From Castanea sativa (lineage: Eukaryota; Streptophyta; Magnoliopsida; Fagales; Fagaceae): a stretch of DNA of 64,000 bases. The notes below the pieces were generated by a model, which did no database searches, was not told the origin of the DNA, and saw only the letters and a program-made list of their open reading frames with translations. Location of the stretch: contig NC_134013.1 in assembly GCF_040712315.1 (NCBI RefSeq), positions 18,821,001-18,885,000 on the forward strand, read 5' to 3'. Position 1 is the first letter of the stretch. Each line of letters starts with the position of its first letter. Positions 11,383 to 23,859 of the stretch are shown in pieces. A program made the position numbers and the translations under genes.

Positions 11383-11512
11383 GTTTGGTGTTATTGTTTA
11401 AACAACAGTTTTCAGTATTTAAACAATATTACACGTATTTTCACACATTTTTTTTAATCACAAGTATTTTCATAAAACAACAATAATGTTACTAAAAATC
11501 CCTTACCAAAGG
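11383..11512. mobile_element. Second small foldback MITE-like copy
   Basis: Related to the element at 10312-10465: it opens GTGTTTGGTGTTATTGTTTA, contains ACAGTTTTCAGTATTTAAAC and ends near CTTACCAAAGG. It stands just before copy B of the duplicated segment, as the other stands before copy A, so both may belong to one larger duplication. Confidence 0.45.
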
Positions 11513-11567
11513 CTCTTGAAGTTGCAATGTCAAACTTCATTCTGACATGGCAGCCATCCATGTGTAC

Positions 11568-12347
11568 ATTTCTTCCTTTGTAATTTCTTTTTGGATGGAT
11601 TTATTCAAGTGAATTATTTTTAACAAAACTGATGGCCTGTTTGGATGTTTAAAAAAGGAGGGAGAGTAGAGTAGAGGGAGGGAGAGTAATTTAAATCCCT
11701 TGTTTGGAAGTTTTTTAAGGAAGGAGGGAGAGGAATTTGGGGGGGTTTCAACTACCTTTAACCCCTCATTTTTAATTCTCCCAAATTGGAGAGATTTGGA
11801 AGGAGAGTAGAGTAGATAAATTATTGACCAAATGAATTCTCCAATTTACCCTTTTTAAATTAACAAAATTACAAACCAATTAATTATAGACCAATGTTGC
11901 AATTTATTTTCAAATATGGGTACATTTGTCTATTTAATCATTTCCTCTCCTCTCCATCCCAATTTTAAAAACATCCAAACAAGGGGAAGGGCTAATTACT
12001 CCCTTCCCCCTTACTAATTTTAAAAACATCCAAACAAGGTGGAGGGTAATCATTTCACTTTACTCTCCTCCCCACTACTCTCCTCTCATCTACTCTCCTC
12101 CCTCTCTAAACTTCCAAACAAATGCAATTCTGGGGGGAAAAAATAGCACCACAAAAAGGGAAAATTGGATGGTAAGTAAATATTACCTTTATAGCATAAA
12201 TTTCTTATATATATATATATATAATTATGATAGAATTTGAACATAAATGGTATTCATTCCATAATAATTTAATTTTCACCATCAAGAAGATATTGACAAA
12301 CAAATTTTTGTGTAGGTAAGTTGTAGGTAGGGAGGGTAGGATTTGAT
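11568..12347. repeat. Duplicated segment, copy B (interrupted by a MITE)
   Basis: Collinear with copy A on both sides of the 11636-12128 MITE: TTTCTTCCTTTGTAATTTC to the left, and ATTGGATGGTAAGTAAATAT through a GTGTAGGTAAG ending to the right. It also has a short TA microsatellite near 12210-12225 that copy A lacks. Confidence 0.7.
11636..12128. mobile_element. Foldback MITE, about 490 bp
   Basis: The left end (CCTGTTTGGATGTTTAAAAA then GGAGGGAGAGTAGAGTAGAG) is mirrored at the right by CTACTCTCCTCCCTCTCTAA and CTTCCAAACAAATGC. The internal words CCCTTGTTTGGAAG and ACATCCAAACAAGG are mirrored too. The purine-rich and pyrimidine-rich arms would pair as one long hairpin. It has no coding capacity. 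Confidence 0.75.
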
Positions 12348-13048
12348 CCGAGGTCTTCATTCAAGGACAATATATATATATATAGACACACACCAGTTGA
12401 GGTAATTAGAGTAAAAATATTTATATTTGTATAGATAAGATAGGATAGAAATTATAGGATAAAATTTGAGGTTAAAATAATAACTCAGCGTTAATAATAT
12501 ATTTTGTAGTGTTTTATGAATGTACGTAAAACCCCACCCCCCCTCATCCACTGTCTATAACATCTTTTTCTTTTCTTTTTTCTCAAAAAAAAAAAAAATT
12601 ACAGATGAGGGTTGGATGACAAAGATGATGTGAAAGAAAGCGGTAAATTTTGTGGTCTGGTTTAGTATTTTTGTTGGGGGTTGAATTCCAACATCAAAAC
12701 CCAATTCAGACAAAGAAATATAAAATTTCATTAAAGACTCAGAGAGACCCAAAAGGACTCTTAAAAGACCAAAACCCCAACCTTTGTGACCAAAATTGAA
12801 CCAAACCGAACCCATATATCGAACCTAAACTCACTTTCTTCCAACTCCTCCTTGTTCTTTCCAAAGTACAAATTTTTTTTTTTTTCCAATTCTCAGAATC
12901 TTCTCTCTCTCTCTCTCCCTAAATCCTCTCTTTGTGGCCACAAACCACTGCCCCAGATTTCCTCTCTCTCTCTCACTTGTCTCTATTACATACCTGATTT
13001 TCAGTTTTACTTATATTCATTAGCGAAAACCCAATTTGTCGGTTTTGG
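12348..13048. promoter_or_regulatory. Upstream region and 5' leader of the MGD1 gene
   Basis: Gene-free stretch before the MGD1 start. The last 250 bp are pyrimidine-rich, with CT runs at 12901-12916 and 12962-12973 and a T run at 12873-12885, a common look for plant core promoters and leaders. I could not fix a TATA box or transcription start. Open frames here on both strands have no domain. Confidence 0.4.
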
Positions 13049-13072
13049 ATGACAAAGACCACCATGGATTAG
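13049..13072 (+). other. Upstream ORF in the MGD1 leader (7 codons)
   Basis: ATG at 13049 followed by six codons and TAG at 13070-13072. Its internal second ATG has the favourable context ACCATGG. It ends 65 bp before the MGD1 start codon. It would act on translation only if the mature leader includes it, which sequence alone cannot tell. Confidence 0.45.
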
Positions 13073-13137
13073 TGGATAGATTAGTCTTATATATATTCAT
13101 TATCACTTTCTTCAGAGGAAAAAAAAAAACCAGAACC

Positions 13138-16100
13138 ATGCATCACGGTTCCTCTGTGACTCAAGAAACCAGTCCTGTCTTCGATTTCGCATCTCAATTG
13201 GGTCGCTTTTCCTTCAGTAGTACAAAGCTTCACAACTCAGATGGCTGCTCTTCTTCTTTACTCTCCAACTTCGTCCACTTCGATTCCCTTGCTTGTACTA
13301 CTGCTTCAAAAAAGCGCAACGTGCGTGCCTCACTGAGTTTGGGCGGTAGAGGCGGTTCGGGTATTCGGAGAATTCTTAGTGACTTTAACAGAGCTATAAA
13401 GTTCCATTGTGAGAGAATCCCAATTGGGTTTGCTTCGGTTCGGGTTGGTTCGGTGGACAACAATGGGATTAGAGAAGATGGGTGTGGTGTATTGGAAGAT
13501 GATGGGTTGGCTTTGAATGGTGTGGCCACTGAAACCCCCAAAAAGGTTTTGATTTTGATGAGTGACACTGGTGGGGGTCATCGGGCTTCGGCTGAAGCTA
13601 TCAAGGCTGCGTTTCATGAACAGTTTGGGGATGAGTATCAGGTCAGTTTTTTGATGGATTGTTTGGTTTTTTTTTTTTTTTTTCAATCTAATACTTTCTG
13701 TTTGGTTGCTTAGAAAATGTGGGAAAAAAGAACAGACTTTTAGAAATTAGGTTCTTGAAGTTTGCATTACCAGGGACTTGAGTCGCTAGTATATGGACAT
13801 GTTTTATATGACTTAATGTGTCTGCCCTTTATGTTTTACTCTATACTTTTAGTTTTTCTGAATTTATGTTTTACTGTATACGTACCTTAGTCGTGGCCCC
13901 TTAGTATTTCCTTAATCAAGGCATATCAATCATCCTTGATTCAGGCACAATCTGTTGCCTTTTTTTTCAACCATTGTTTGTGGATATATACCCCTATATT
14001 GGGTTCGTTTAATACACAATTCATAGTAGTATATGATCAAAAAAAAAAAATTTAAGAATAGTAAAAAATGTATCCACTAGGGGCTTTCTATTTTGAAAGT
14101 AGGCCATCAGGTTGAACACGTAGCTTCTACTCTTTCCTTCTCTCTCTTAAAAAAAAAAAAAAAAACTTTTATTATAATGTGAATGATGATGGATCACATG
14201 ATAATATAAGAACATTTAGTTGGCTGAGAGTAATGTATCTATTTGGTTCAATTCGGAAGACATTTAAACTTTAGGAAGCCAAAAGCAACTTCAATGTTCT
14301 TTCTTTCTCTCCACAATTTCATAGAAACCAAACAGAGGAATTGGGAAAATAAAGTCATTTGGGTTTATGAATTGCATATTTGTTGATCATGTTCTGTGTG
14401 TTAAGAGTGCGTGTCGCAGGTGTTTGTTACTGATTTATGGACGGATCATACGCCTTGGCCATTTAATCAACTTCCTAGGAGCTATAATTTCTTGGTGAAA
14501 CACGGGACATTGTGGAAAATGACATATTATGCAAGTGCGCCACGTGTGGTGCATCAATCTAATTTTGCTGCAACTTCAACATTTATAGCTCGGTGAGACT
14601 TTGTTAGTCTCTGAGTTAATACATGTTATTTATTTATTTTTTTGGTAAATTAATTATGTGATGCATTTTCTTCTGATTGGCCTTTGAGTTCTTATCTGTT
14701 AATTGAATCCATAGCAGACCTCATCAATTTGGGATGAGTTTTGGTAACCTGTTTGTGTCATGCTAAAGCAGAAAACGTTTTAGAAGATTATAATTTCTAT
14801 TTAAAACAATATATGTGGTGAATTAGTGTTTCGGTTTGTGGCACCAATTGATTTTTTATGGATAAACGTTGACTTAGGTTATATGTACATATCATGAAGA
14901 TCTAGGAGTTTTTATTAACTCTTGGGAGCAGTAATATTATTCTGGTCTCTCGCTGCAGCTTGTGCAATTCTGTATTTTGATCATGCGTGAGATATGAATC
15001 AGCATGAACTTCTAAGATTTTTTTTCCCCATTGAACACCTTCATCTCCATTTAATTCTTGTTTTGAAGTTTCAAATATTGGACCCTCAGGCCATTGAAAA
15101 TGACATTTTGATTGTGAAAACGTGGGAATTAACAAGAGTGTTTATGCTTGAACATGCAAAGTATGACACATGCACATAAACATATAAAGTCAGAAATAGA
15201 GAAGTATAGTCAGTTTTTGTGCTGCCATAACATTTAGAGATGTATTAGTGTAACATTGCATATGGATTTTACTATAATTTTCAAACTATTTCATCATGTC
15301 GGGCATTAAAAATACATCATGCAGTGACATGCCAAAGGAATTTAGATAGCAGCATCATGTTTCAGAAAATCTCCCTCTTTGGATTGTTAATCTTTATAGA
15401 TAATTGGCTTCTGTGCCTCTCATATGAATTTCATTTGCTAGAATACTGGTGGATGGAAAAACAGTGACAGCTAAGGAGCCAATAAGCTCTTGCTCAAATG
15501 GCACTTACTTTTCTCATAAGAATGGGTGGGAGGTAAGGTCATTGGTTCATAACCCACTGGGTGAATGTATAACTTACCAATAAATTACCAACAAAACAAG
15601 TGACAGCTAAGGAGTTACACCATTCCATATTGGATTAATATTAATAGAATCTGTCTTGCCTTTCAAGCCATGATGCTAGAAGTTTTTTTGTTATGTTTTG
15701 GCAGTAGACTATCTCACTTCTCCCCTGTTATGTATTACATCTTTGTAGTCTTTTCCTTTTTGAGTTTTATAATCCTTTTTTTAAGGAATTTTTTAGCTCT
15801 ATTATCTGTTGATCTTCTACGTTCTCTTTTTCTGTTGGTTTGTAGAGAGGTTGCCAAAGGACTAATGAAATACCAACCAGATATTATTATCAGTGTACAT
15901 CCTCTGATGCAACATGTTCCACTTCGTATCTTGAGGTCAAAGGGTCTTTTGAAGAAGATTGTGTTCACCACAGTAGTGACAGATCTAAGCACTTGCCATC
16001 CTACATGGTCAGTTCTGCACTCAGTCTTACTTAATGATACTCTATAGGTTAGTTTTGATCTGTTATGTTTTTATCTTCAGGTTTCATAAACTAGTAACTA

Positions 16101-18515
16101 GATGCTATTGCCCATCAACAGAGGTGGCAAAGAGGGCCTTAAAAGCTGGACTCCAGCCTTCCCAAATTAAGGTTTATGGACTTCCTGTGCGGCCTTCCTT
16201 CATTAAGCCTGTTCGGCCAAAGGTTGGCACTTTCTAACTGATTTCTTTAATTTTGGTTCCTGTCATTGTATGTTTGATGAAGAATTTACGGTCCTTGTAC
16301 ACTTATTCATGGAAAATACCACTTGATCTTTTTTTCTTCCTGCTCCTCTTTTTGTTTTTTGTTTTTGTTTTTCCTTTTTTAAGAGAAAGGGGGAGGGGGG
16401 GGGAGGGGGTTTCAGTGTCTATAGAGTAAAAATTGGGAGAATTTTTTTAAGCTTCTTTGTAATTCATGCTGCATGTGCTTTAAAGCATCTTTCCTCTGAT
16501 ATGTTACAGATTGGGATTTCTTTTCGTCAGAATTGATCGTTATGTTAATTCTTATGTATCCTAATGTTTATTTGTTGTCAGATATTCCATTAACACTATG
16601 ATATTGATTAATTTAACCCATTTCTTGTTCAATACTTATAGTTTGAACTAAGAAGAGATCTAGGAATGGACGAGAATCTTCCTGCTGTGTTGCTGATGGG
16701 AGGAGGAGAAGGGATGGGCCCTATTGAGTCTACTGCTCGAGCACTTGGGGATGCATTATATGATGAGAATCTTGGGGAACCTATAGGTCAGGTGCTCGTG
16801 ATTTGCGGCCGCAACAAAAAGCTTGCCAGCAAATTGCTTTCAATTGATTGGAAGGTTCCTGTCCAGGTATTAACATACCCTCTGAAACCCACCCACTGTT
16901 TTGATTGCTATATGCTTATTTGAAATCATGTTGTTTATTTTTGAAGGTTTAATTCTAATTAGTGCTTAGCAGCCCACTTTATTTATGTGCCTTTTATGAT
17001 TTAGTTTAATTTTCTAGCTGCATTTTATGTGCCTCTAGAATCAATCTCTTGGCCAAAATAACTATTAAAAAAAAATCTCTTGGTCCAAATAAACACTATT
17101 CCATAAGGGCTCCACTATTCATGTGTTTTTGCATTAAGCATAAGATATAATTCATTTCATGTATTAAAATATTTTACTATTCTTTACTGAAACATCAAAA
17201 AATCCGAGTTGTGTTTGAAATTGTACGAAGCTATTTGGAATTACTAGACATGCAATGTCATTATTGATACTGCAATATTACCTCCTTGAAGTTCATGTAC
17301 TATAGCTGTTCAATTATACTTGGTGCCTAGCGATCCCTGAAACTCAGATTTTTGTCACGTATATCTGGATGTACTTTGATTGCCTGTATTCACTCCAAGT
17401 CTCACAACACTCTATACCCCTGAACCTCCTCCCCTCCTCAGAAAAGGAAACAGACACCGCCCAAATTTGAGATAACTCTGTGATTAGCATTTGTTATATA
17501 ATTTGTTGCAATGGTCATGGAGGATTGTATTTTCTAGGCACAAAATACATAGCCAAACTTCCACAAAAACACTACTGTGTAAATTCATTCAGGTGTACTA
17601 TAAATTTATATACAGACATAATTTGCCAAAGTTGATTTTTTAATATAGGTGAAGGGGTTTGTCACCAAAATGGAGGAATGCATGGGAGCTTGTGATTGCA
17701 TCATTACGAAGGTATGTCTCTCACAAAAGTTACGATTATAAATTCTAATTATATATCAGCCATTTACTAACAGCTTGCTTCTGTAGGCGGGGCCGGGGAC
17801 TATTGCAGAAGCCATGATTCGAGGCCTTCCCATTATTCTGAATGATTTCATTGCTGGCCAGGTAATTTTTTGCTGTAAACTGTTCTATATATTCTCTCAA
17901 TCTACATGTATTCTCTCAGTAAAATCTCTGTTAACTTGATTGCAGCTATCTTGCAATTTTTATTTTTATTTTTAGAGTAGAATACCTTGCAATTTAATCA
18001 CAACTTTTCTACTTTGTGAATTGAAGTGTGTGTTGGGACTTGGGATGAGCTTATTTTCATTAGTTTATTTTGTTTAAAAAGTAAGCCGTGTAAATTTTTG
18101 TACCTAGAAAAAAAAAAAAAAAAGTTTTAAAAAACTGTGCACAAGCTCTCAGTAAAAATAAGCTCTCATTTTATGCTAAACCAAATGGAGCTAAAACAGA
18201 CTGAGAACTAATGTGTAGTTAGCGAACAACTTAAATGATTAAACTAGACTGACTAGAGACGTAGATGTTACAAGTTCTATCATGTCTCAGAAACTTACTG
18301 GAGTTCATATGTTCATCTTATATGTGTGCTTTTTCATGAATTTGATGTTGGTACTGGATGCTCAATTAAAGGCATTATTTCAAACAAGCCGGTCTAATAA
18401 TATTGGCATTAGATAATAACATGAACGTCATCTGTTATATATCAAAAAAATTATCATCATCACCCTTTCCCTCTTCTTATTTCCCCTGATTCAATCATCT
18501 ACTAATGCTCAATCA

Positions 18516-18573
<58 letters not shown>

Positions 18574-18814
18574 GCAGGAGGTTGGAAACGTGCCATATGT
18601 TGTTGAAAATGGATGTGGGAAATTCTCTAAATCTCCCAAAGAGATAGCAAAAATTGTTGCAGACTGGTTTGGTCCAAAAGCTGATGAGCTGAAGGCCATG
18701 TCGCAAAGTGCGTTGAAACTGGCTCGGCCTGATGCTGTATTCAAGATTGTTAATGATCTTCACGAGCTTGTTAGACAAAGAAGTTTAATACCTCAGTTTT
18801 CCTGTACAACTTGA
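13138..18814 (+). CDS. MGD1: Monogalactosyldiacylglycerol synthase, chloroplastic (type A)
   Basis: Transfers galactose from UDP-galactose to diacylglycerol in the plastid envelope, making MGDG, the main thylakoid lipid. Exons read by GT-AG and frame: 13138-13641, 14420-14592, 15846-16007, 16081-16222, 16642-16866, 17649-17711, 17787-17861, 18578-18814; they join to 1581 nt, 526 residues, close to Arabidopsis MGD1 (about 533). The first ~120 residues are Ser-rich with few acidic residues, as in a transit peptide, which marks type A rather than the short type B enzymes. GT28 motifs: [10 protein letters not shown] (from residue 145), [11 protein letters not shown] (from 346) and the sugar-nucleotide loop [10 protein letters not shown] (from 424). 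ATG 13138 is the first in-frame ATG. A poly(A) signal lies at 18966-18971. Intron 2 holds a SINE; intron 7 ends in a TA repeat beside the acceptor. No defect seen. Confidence 0.95.
15479..15598 (+). mobile_element. tRNA-derived SINE in MGD1 intron 2
   Basis: A 120-bp insert with a degenerate A box (GCTCTTGCTCAAATGGCAC) and B box (TTGGTTCATAACCC). It is flanked by a perfect 16-bp duplication AGTGACAGCTAAGGAG at 15463-15478 and 15599-15614. It is of the same family as the copy at 39658-39791 (shared 'cttcataagaatggg'-type middle and 'cccactgggtg'). Confidence 0.85.
18519..18570. repeat. (TA)26 microsatellite beside an MGD1 splice acceptor
   Basis: Twenty-six TA units run directly into ATTGCAG, whose AG (18576-18577) is the acceptor of the last MGD1 exon. 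The repeat occupies the place where a pyrimidine tract is expected. Confidence 0.95.
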
Positions 18815-20007
18815 CTCAATTACTCAATGGCCTTGCCCCCATCAATTTTGGTACATCTGTTTTTGACAAGGTCCACCATTGCGCAAATTAAGTGACAGTT
18901 TTCCTTTCCTTTCCATTCTTATTGTTTTCATTTTATCAATAATAGTTATAATTTATTCCCACCATAATAAAACATGTGCCTGTGATATTTGTAAGCAGGG
19001 AGTTTTTACAGTTAAAATGCAAAATTCCACACATGGGATTTTGAAGGAATTATGTTAAAATTTAAAAGAAATGATTCATTGCTTCAACCTCTTTTCTCAT
19101 GGTGGTAGGTAGGAGTTAAGAAAAGTTTCTTATTTTTCTTTGATCGGATTGATGTTATCTGATCTTGACTCTTACCTACCGTAGCTATCTGCAAGTCCCA
19201 TCCGCCTCCAAACAAATTTTCTTTTTACTTATATATGGTTTTTAGCACCCGAAAGGTTAAACTATATTTCTTGTGTTTTAAAAGGAGACATTCGGAGTTT
19301 AAATATGCGTTTCTCAATTATTGAATTGTCAATAATATTTGGTGTTTTTTTTAGTACGTTTGACATTTCACTAAAATTATTTATTATTATGATATTATCC
19401 TAATCCTATTTAAAAAATACTATTTTAGGATTACGGATTTTGAGATTGATTAAAGTTTGCTTTGGGGGATTTGTTGTGAAATTTTGAACGTCAAATTCAG
19501 ATGTATTTTTTATATATTTAAGTAATAAAATGAATAAAAACGATAAGCAAATGGTATTTATGAAAGGAAACAGTGGCATTTATAATTCTATCAACACCAT
19601 CGCCACCACTACATATTATTACCATCAACGTCTACCACTAGAATGACTATTCAATGTCACCATCACTCTATCCAACATCTTGGTATTGTACAAGTTCTAT
19701 CATCAAATTCTGCCACCATTACCATTATCATTGTAATTAAGCTGTTATTATAGCGTTCTAATTTCTTTATTTAATAAAAAAAACAGTATAAACAAGGTTT
19801 AAGGATTTCCCTTTTGATTGAGCAGGGGTGTGGTGGATTTTCCTTTTGTTTGGCCGACCCTTTTCGTAGTAACCTTGAATTAATAGGCCTCTCCTTTTTT
19901 CTCATTATGTTTTGAGGCGGGTTAAAAAAATCATTCAAATGTAACCAAACACAGCCTTTAATATGTGTGTATATAAATATATATATTCTAAAATTCTAGT
20001 GAGCCTT
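18815..20007. other. MGD1 3' UTR and following spacer
   Basis: The 3' UTR probably ends after the AATAAA at 18966-18971. Beyond that is AT-rich DNA with no gene; 19590-19730 is rich in 'caccat/accatc' triplets without a clear unit. Confidence 0.45.
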
Positions 20008-22085
20008 TGTTGAGGGCCAAAATTTCACAAGAAATCCTATTCCATGAAAAGTAAGAAAAGACCATGGGTTTTAACAAAAGAAGACCCAATTCATGAAGCT
20101 AAGAAAGACCATGAAGGCCCAAAATCCCACAAAGAAGAAAAAAGAAAGAAATAATAATAATAATAAAAAAGAAAAAAAGAAGAGGATCTGGGACAAGGAT
20201 CCCGGCCAAAGGACATGCAGTAAGGATCTCGGTCAAACTAGAGGACATGTAGCAAGGATCTCAGTCAGGCAAGAGGATATGCAGCAAGAAAAATCAACAT
20301 CAAGGCCCTATATATGTTCAGATTTCCAGCAAAGAATAACCCATTAAAAATCCAGCAAAAAACGAGGCATTATCTTTATAACCCATAGTCCAAGCCCATG
20401 GGATCCCAAGTAGATAGCAAGGGAGGAATGGTTTGGTCAATAGGGGAGTGATTTCTGGTGAAAGGAGGATCCCGAAACTTTCCCTTGGTTCATATATTTG
20501 CTTGGAATGCATGAACCAATGGAAAGCTCAGTTCCCCCATGTGTTTGACATCTCCTCACAATTTCCTCTCAATTGTCATTTTCAACAAAGCTGTCACAGT
20601 ACACCGAGCAGCCTAGACATTCCATTTAACTTTCCAAGAAGGAATCTTGCATTTATAGTTAAAGCCAAACGCTCATTTTGAGTTATAATTGCCTAAATAA
20701 GCTAAACATCTACCCAATGCACATTTTCAGGCCACAAAGGACATAATTTTACCCAGCAAACCTCCCGGGGTATCAGACTAGGTCTGCTATGTCATTTTCA
20801 ACAAAGCTGTGACAATACATTGAGCAGCCCACCCATTCCTTTGACTTTTTCAGAGAGAATCTTGCATTTATAGCTAAAGCCAAATGCCCATTTTGAGTTA
20901 TAATTGCCTAAATAAGCTAAACCTCTGCCCAATGCACATTTTAAGGTCACAGAGGACGTAGTTTTACCCAGAAAACCTGGCACATCCTCTCCCGGGGTCC
21001 CAGACCAGATCTGATATAAAAAGAACATAATGCATAGCAAAAAAAGGGGGATTCGAATGGGAGAAAAATGGGTATTCAGGGCAAAAGTTTATAGGTTTAA
21101 AACACAATTCTTAGAGCTTTAAAAGCCTAGCAAGGGAGAGAAAGAAATAAACAAAAGAGAAAGCCAAGGAGTAGGAATTTGTCCCATATCCTTGAGATTA
21201 TTCAAAACATCACCTAGCCTCCAAAGAAATATAAGCCAAAAAACATGCACACATTAGATATCACTTTCTCCCACAAAAATCCTCATCACCTAACTATCTT
21301 GGATGGCAATGCCCAAGCAAAGCCATTTGGACTTGAGTTCTAAATCCCACAAGTCTTGTGCAAAAGCACTAAGTCTGTGAGAATTGGGGCCAAGATCCTC
21401 GTGGTTGAATTATTCTCATGAAATTCATTTACATATATGTATATTTATTAAAATACATTATCCTAATCTAAGAAACTAACAATTATTTGAAGATATGTGT
21501 ATTGTGTAGTGTATTCTTATGCAGGACCTATGAAGGTAAAGGGAAAGGAAAAATACTCCATTGCATAACAAGAAGGAAATCAGACAGAATTATCAAGAAA
21601 AAGCTCTGTAAAATTCAAAGAAAACAAAGGAATATCTCTTGGTATCCCAGAAATAGCCACTACAGTACATATTTGGATTCAAAATGATTCAAACTTTGCA
21701 AGTTTTAGAGGCTTAAATAGTAATCTAAGTCTGTAATTTTTGAGCTTATTTGGACCTTGTATTACGTCTTAGTGAGCGTATTTGTAATCTATAACTAAGA
21801 AAAATTAATGGATTAGTTCTTATTGATTTGAGGATCCCGAACAATTACTCTGTGTTTTATTGTTATAATCTTGTCTTCCTTTGCTGTTTTCTTGTTGCTC
21901 AATACATATTCTCGCTTGCTAGTGTGTACGTATTGCAGGAGTTTTGCCTTGCGCACAACTTGGTTCGTAATCAGCCCTCATTTAACTGCGGTGAACCAAG
22001 CCCAGTTTCTTCAAACTACAACAAGAGAGCCCGGCGTCCTTGCTTAAACTTAGGCCTGGACACCGTCCAAAAATTGACCCTCACA
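20008..22085. mobile_element. Large solo LTR (2078 bp)
   Basis: Ends TGTTGAGGGCC and GACCCTCACA are inverted versions of each other. The flanks are GCCTT (20003-20007) and GGCTT (22086-22090), a 5-bp duplication with one mismatch. It contains an internal 216-bp tandem duplication. There is no coding sequence; the short open frames in it are unsupported. The size is large for a Copia LTR and more usual among gypsy elements. Confidence 0.65.
20575..21014. repeat. 216-bp tandem duplication within the LTR
   Basis: GTCATTTTCAACAAAGCTGT begins at 20575 and again at 20791. Both units carry 'gaatcttgcatttatag', 'gagttataattgcctaaata' and 'cccggggt', with moderate divergence between them. Confidence 0.85.
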
Positions 22086-23859
22086 GGCTTATTATGACAA
22101 ATATTTCATTATGAAATAAATCAAATAATGGAGAAAAATTATTGTATAATAATGTGATTACATCTCCTTATAAAATATAAAAAGTCTTGATCTCTACATA
22201 GTAAGAATCGTAAAAATTATATAATTAATTATAAAAGAGAGTTTTACTCAAAAGCTATAAAAGAGTGATTATTGGAGGAGATCATGTGAATTGCTTCCTT
22301 AGGACTCTAATAGTAATGGTGGTTGACAAAGAATATATTTGATATCAGGGGAGTGATTGTTTGAAGGATATTGTGCGATTGTTTCTTTAGAAGATCACAA
22401 TATTAAAGATGGTTAACTAAATTCACATATGGTAATAATAAATTGTCCGAACTTGGTATCTTGCCTTGATTTTAGCTAATAATAAAGTGGGTACATCACC
22501 TTCACCAAGCATTGAGACCTAGAAAACAAGTTCAATTGAGTTCGTTAGGGTTCAACTCGGTCAAATTCAAGTAAAATCAGGTTTGGGTCAAAAACGTATT
22601 CTACGAGAAACATGTTACTGGATTTCTATATTTTATCTCCAAAAAAGAAACATGTTACTAGATTAGACACTAAAAACATTTATATTTAATAATTAATTGT
22701 AAAGTTGATAAGTAACATCGTTATTCTCATTTACAATGTAGAAGATTTTCCTTCTCAAAAAAAAAAAAAAAAAACAATGTAGAAAAATTTAATATGACTT
22801 TATTACACACAAACATACATTGAAAAAGAGTCAATAAAAAGAACTAAGTCTAAAATTTTATAATAAGAGCTTAATAAGCAGGTTAGGTTCGGGTTTGAGT
22901 TCGAGTTTGAGTCGGCAACTTATTAGACAAAAACATGTTGCTATTTCTATAGTCCATATTCCATACCCTATATTTTTTTTCATTCGAATTCAATCAAGTT
23001 ATCAAGGTCCAGGTTCAAATTTGTCAAGTCTTTAGCGGTTCAAAATTAATAGTTAAAGAGGACAAAATATGGTCTTAACAACTTAAGGTTGCCAAAGCTG
23101 TCAAGGCCCACCACAAAACATGCGAGGAATAGGATCACAATAATTTATACAATTTTTGTCGCAACTCATAACTGTCATATGGTGAGTTGCGAGTAGTATG
23201 TTCATATAAATTTACACATTCACCGTTCACAACTCGGCCATGGCTAATTATGGCATAAATTGTGTAAGTTTTTGTGGTGTAACTCCTAAGAACATTTCCA
23301 TTGACAATTGTAAATGGTATGTGTATGGAAAATTTAACAAAAGGCACAAAAAGAGTCCAGCAACTAGACTCGTAAGATCTTACAATTGCAATTTTTTTTG
23401 TAATTTTTGCTATCATTTTACATTTAGGATGATACTGTAGTATTTTAGTAAAAATTATAATACATTTTAATTAATAAAGTGGAAGAGAGATGCGGAGAAG
23501 AAAGAAAGAGAATTTTAACGAGTAAAATAAGAAAATAAAATAGGAAGGATGAGAATGCTCTAAAATTGCTCTGCCGACTACAACAACTGAGGACAACAAT
23601 CAGTCAATCGAAGTCAAAAGTCAAAACAACAACCGAAGGAATATCACATGCGTAGCACCTCATCTTATAGTAATAGTACCAGTGTATCACAACATCCGGC
23701 CAAAAGAAAAAATCTCATACTGATACTACAACGAGTCAACGACTTTTTAATAGTTTAATCCACGAGCACCACTTGTCGGTCTCACAAAGCTTTTATTGCC
23801 TACAGTACCCTGAAGAGAAGCAAAAAAAAAAAAAAAAATGGAACTTGAAAGACTTCAAA
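22086..23859. other. Intergenic spacer
   Basis: AT-rich with no supported gene. The stretch 23150-23270 has weakly inverted 'gcaactcataactg / gagttgcgag' words, similar in style to the hairpin at 33729-33806. The open frames at 23135-23440 follow from this and show no domain. Confidence 0.4.

Noticed and set aside
13230..13686. Minus-strand frames of more than 110 codons over MGD1 exon 1
   Set aside because: They mirror the GC-richer coding strand; the + strand has clear MGD1 homology.
18502..18778. Minus-strand frames with Tyr-Ile repeats
   Set aside because: Translations of the (TA)26 repeat.
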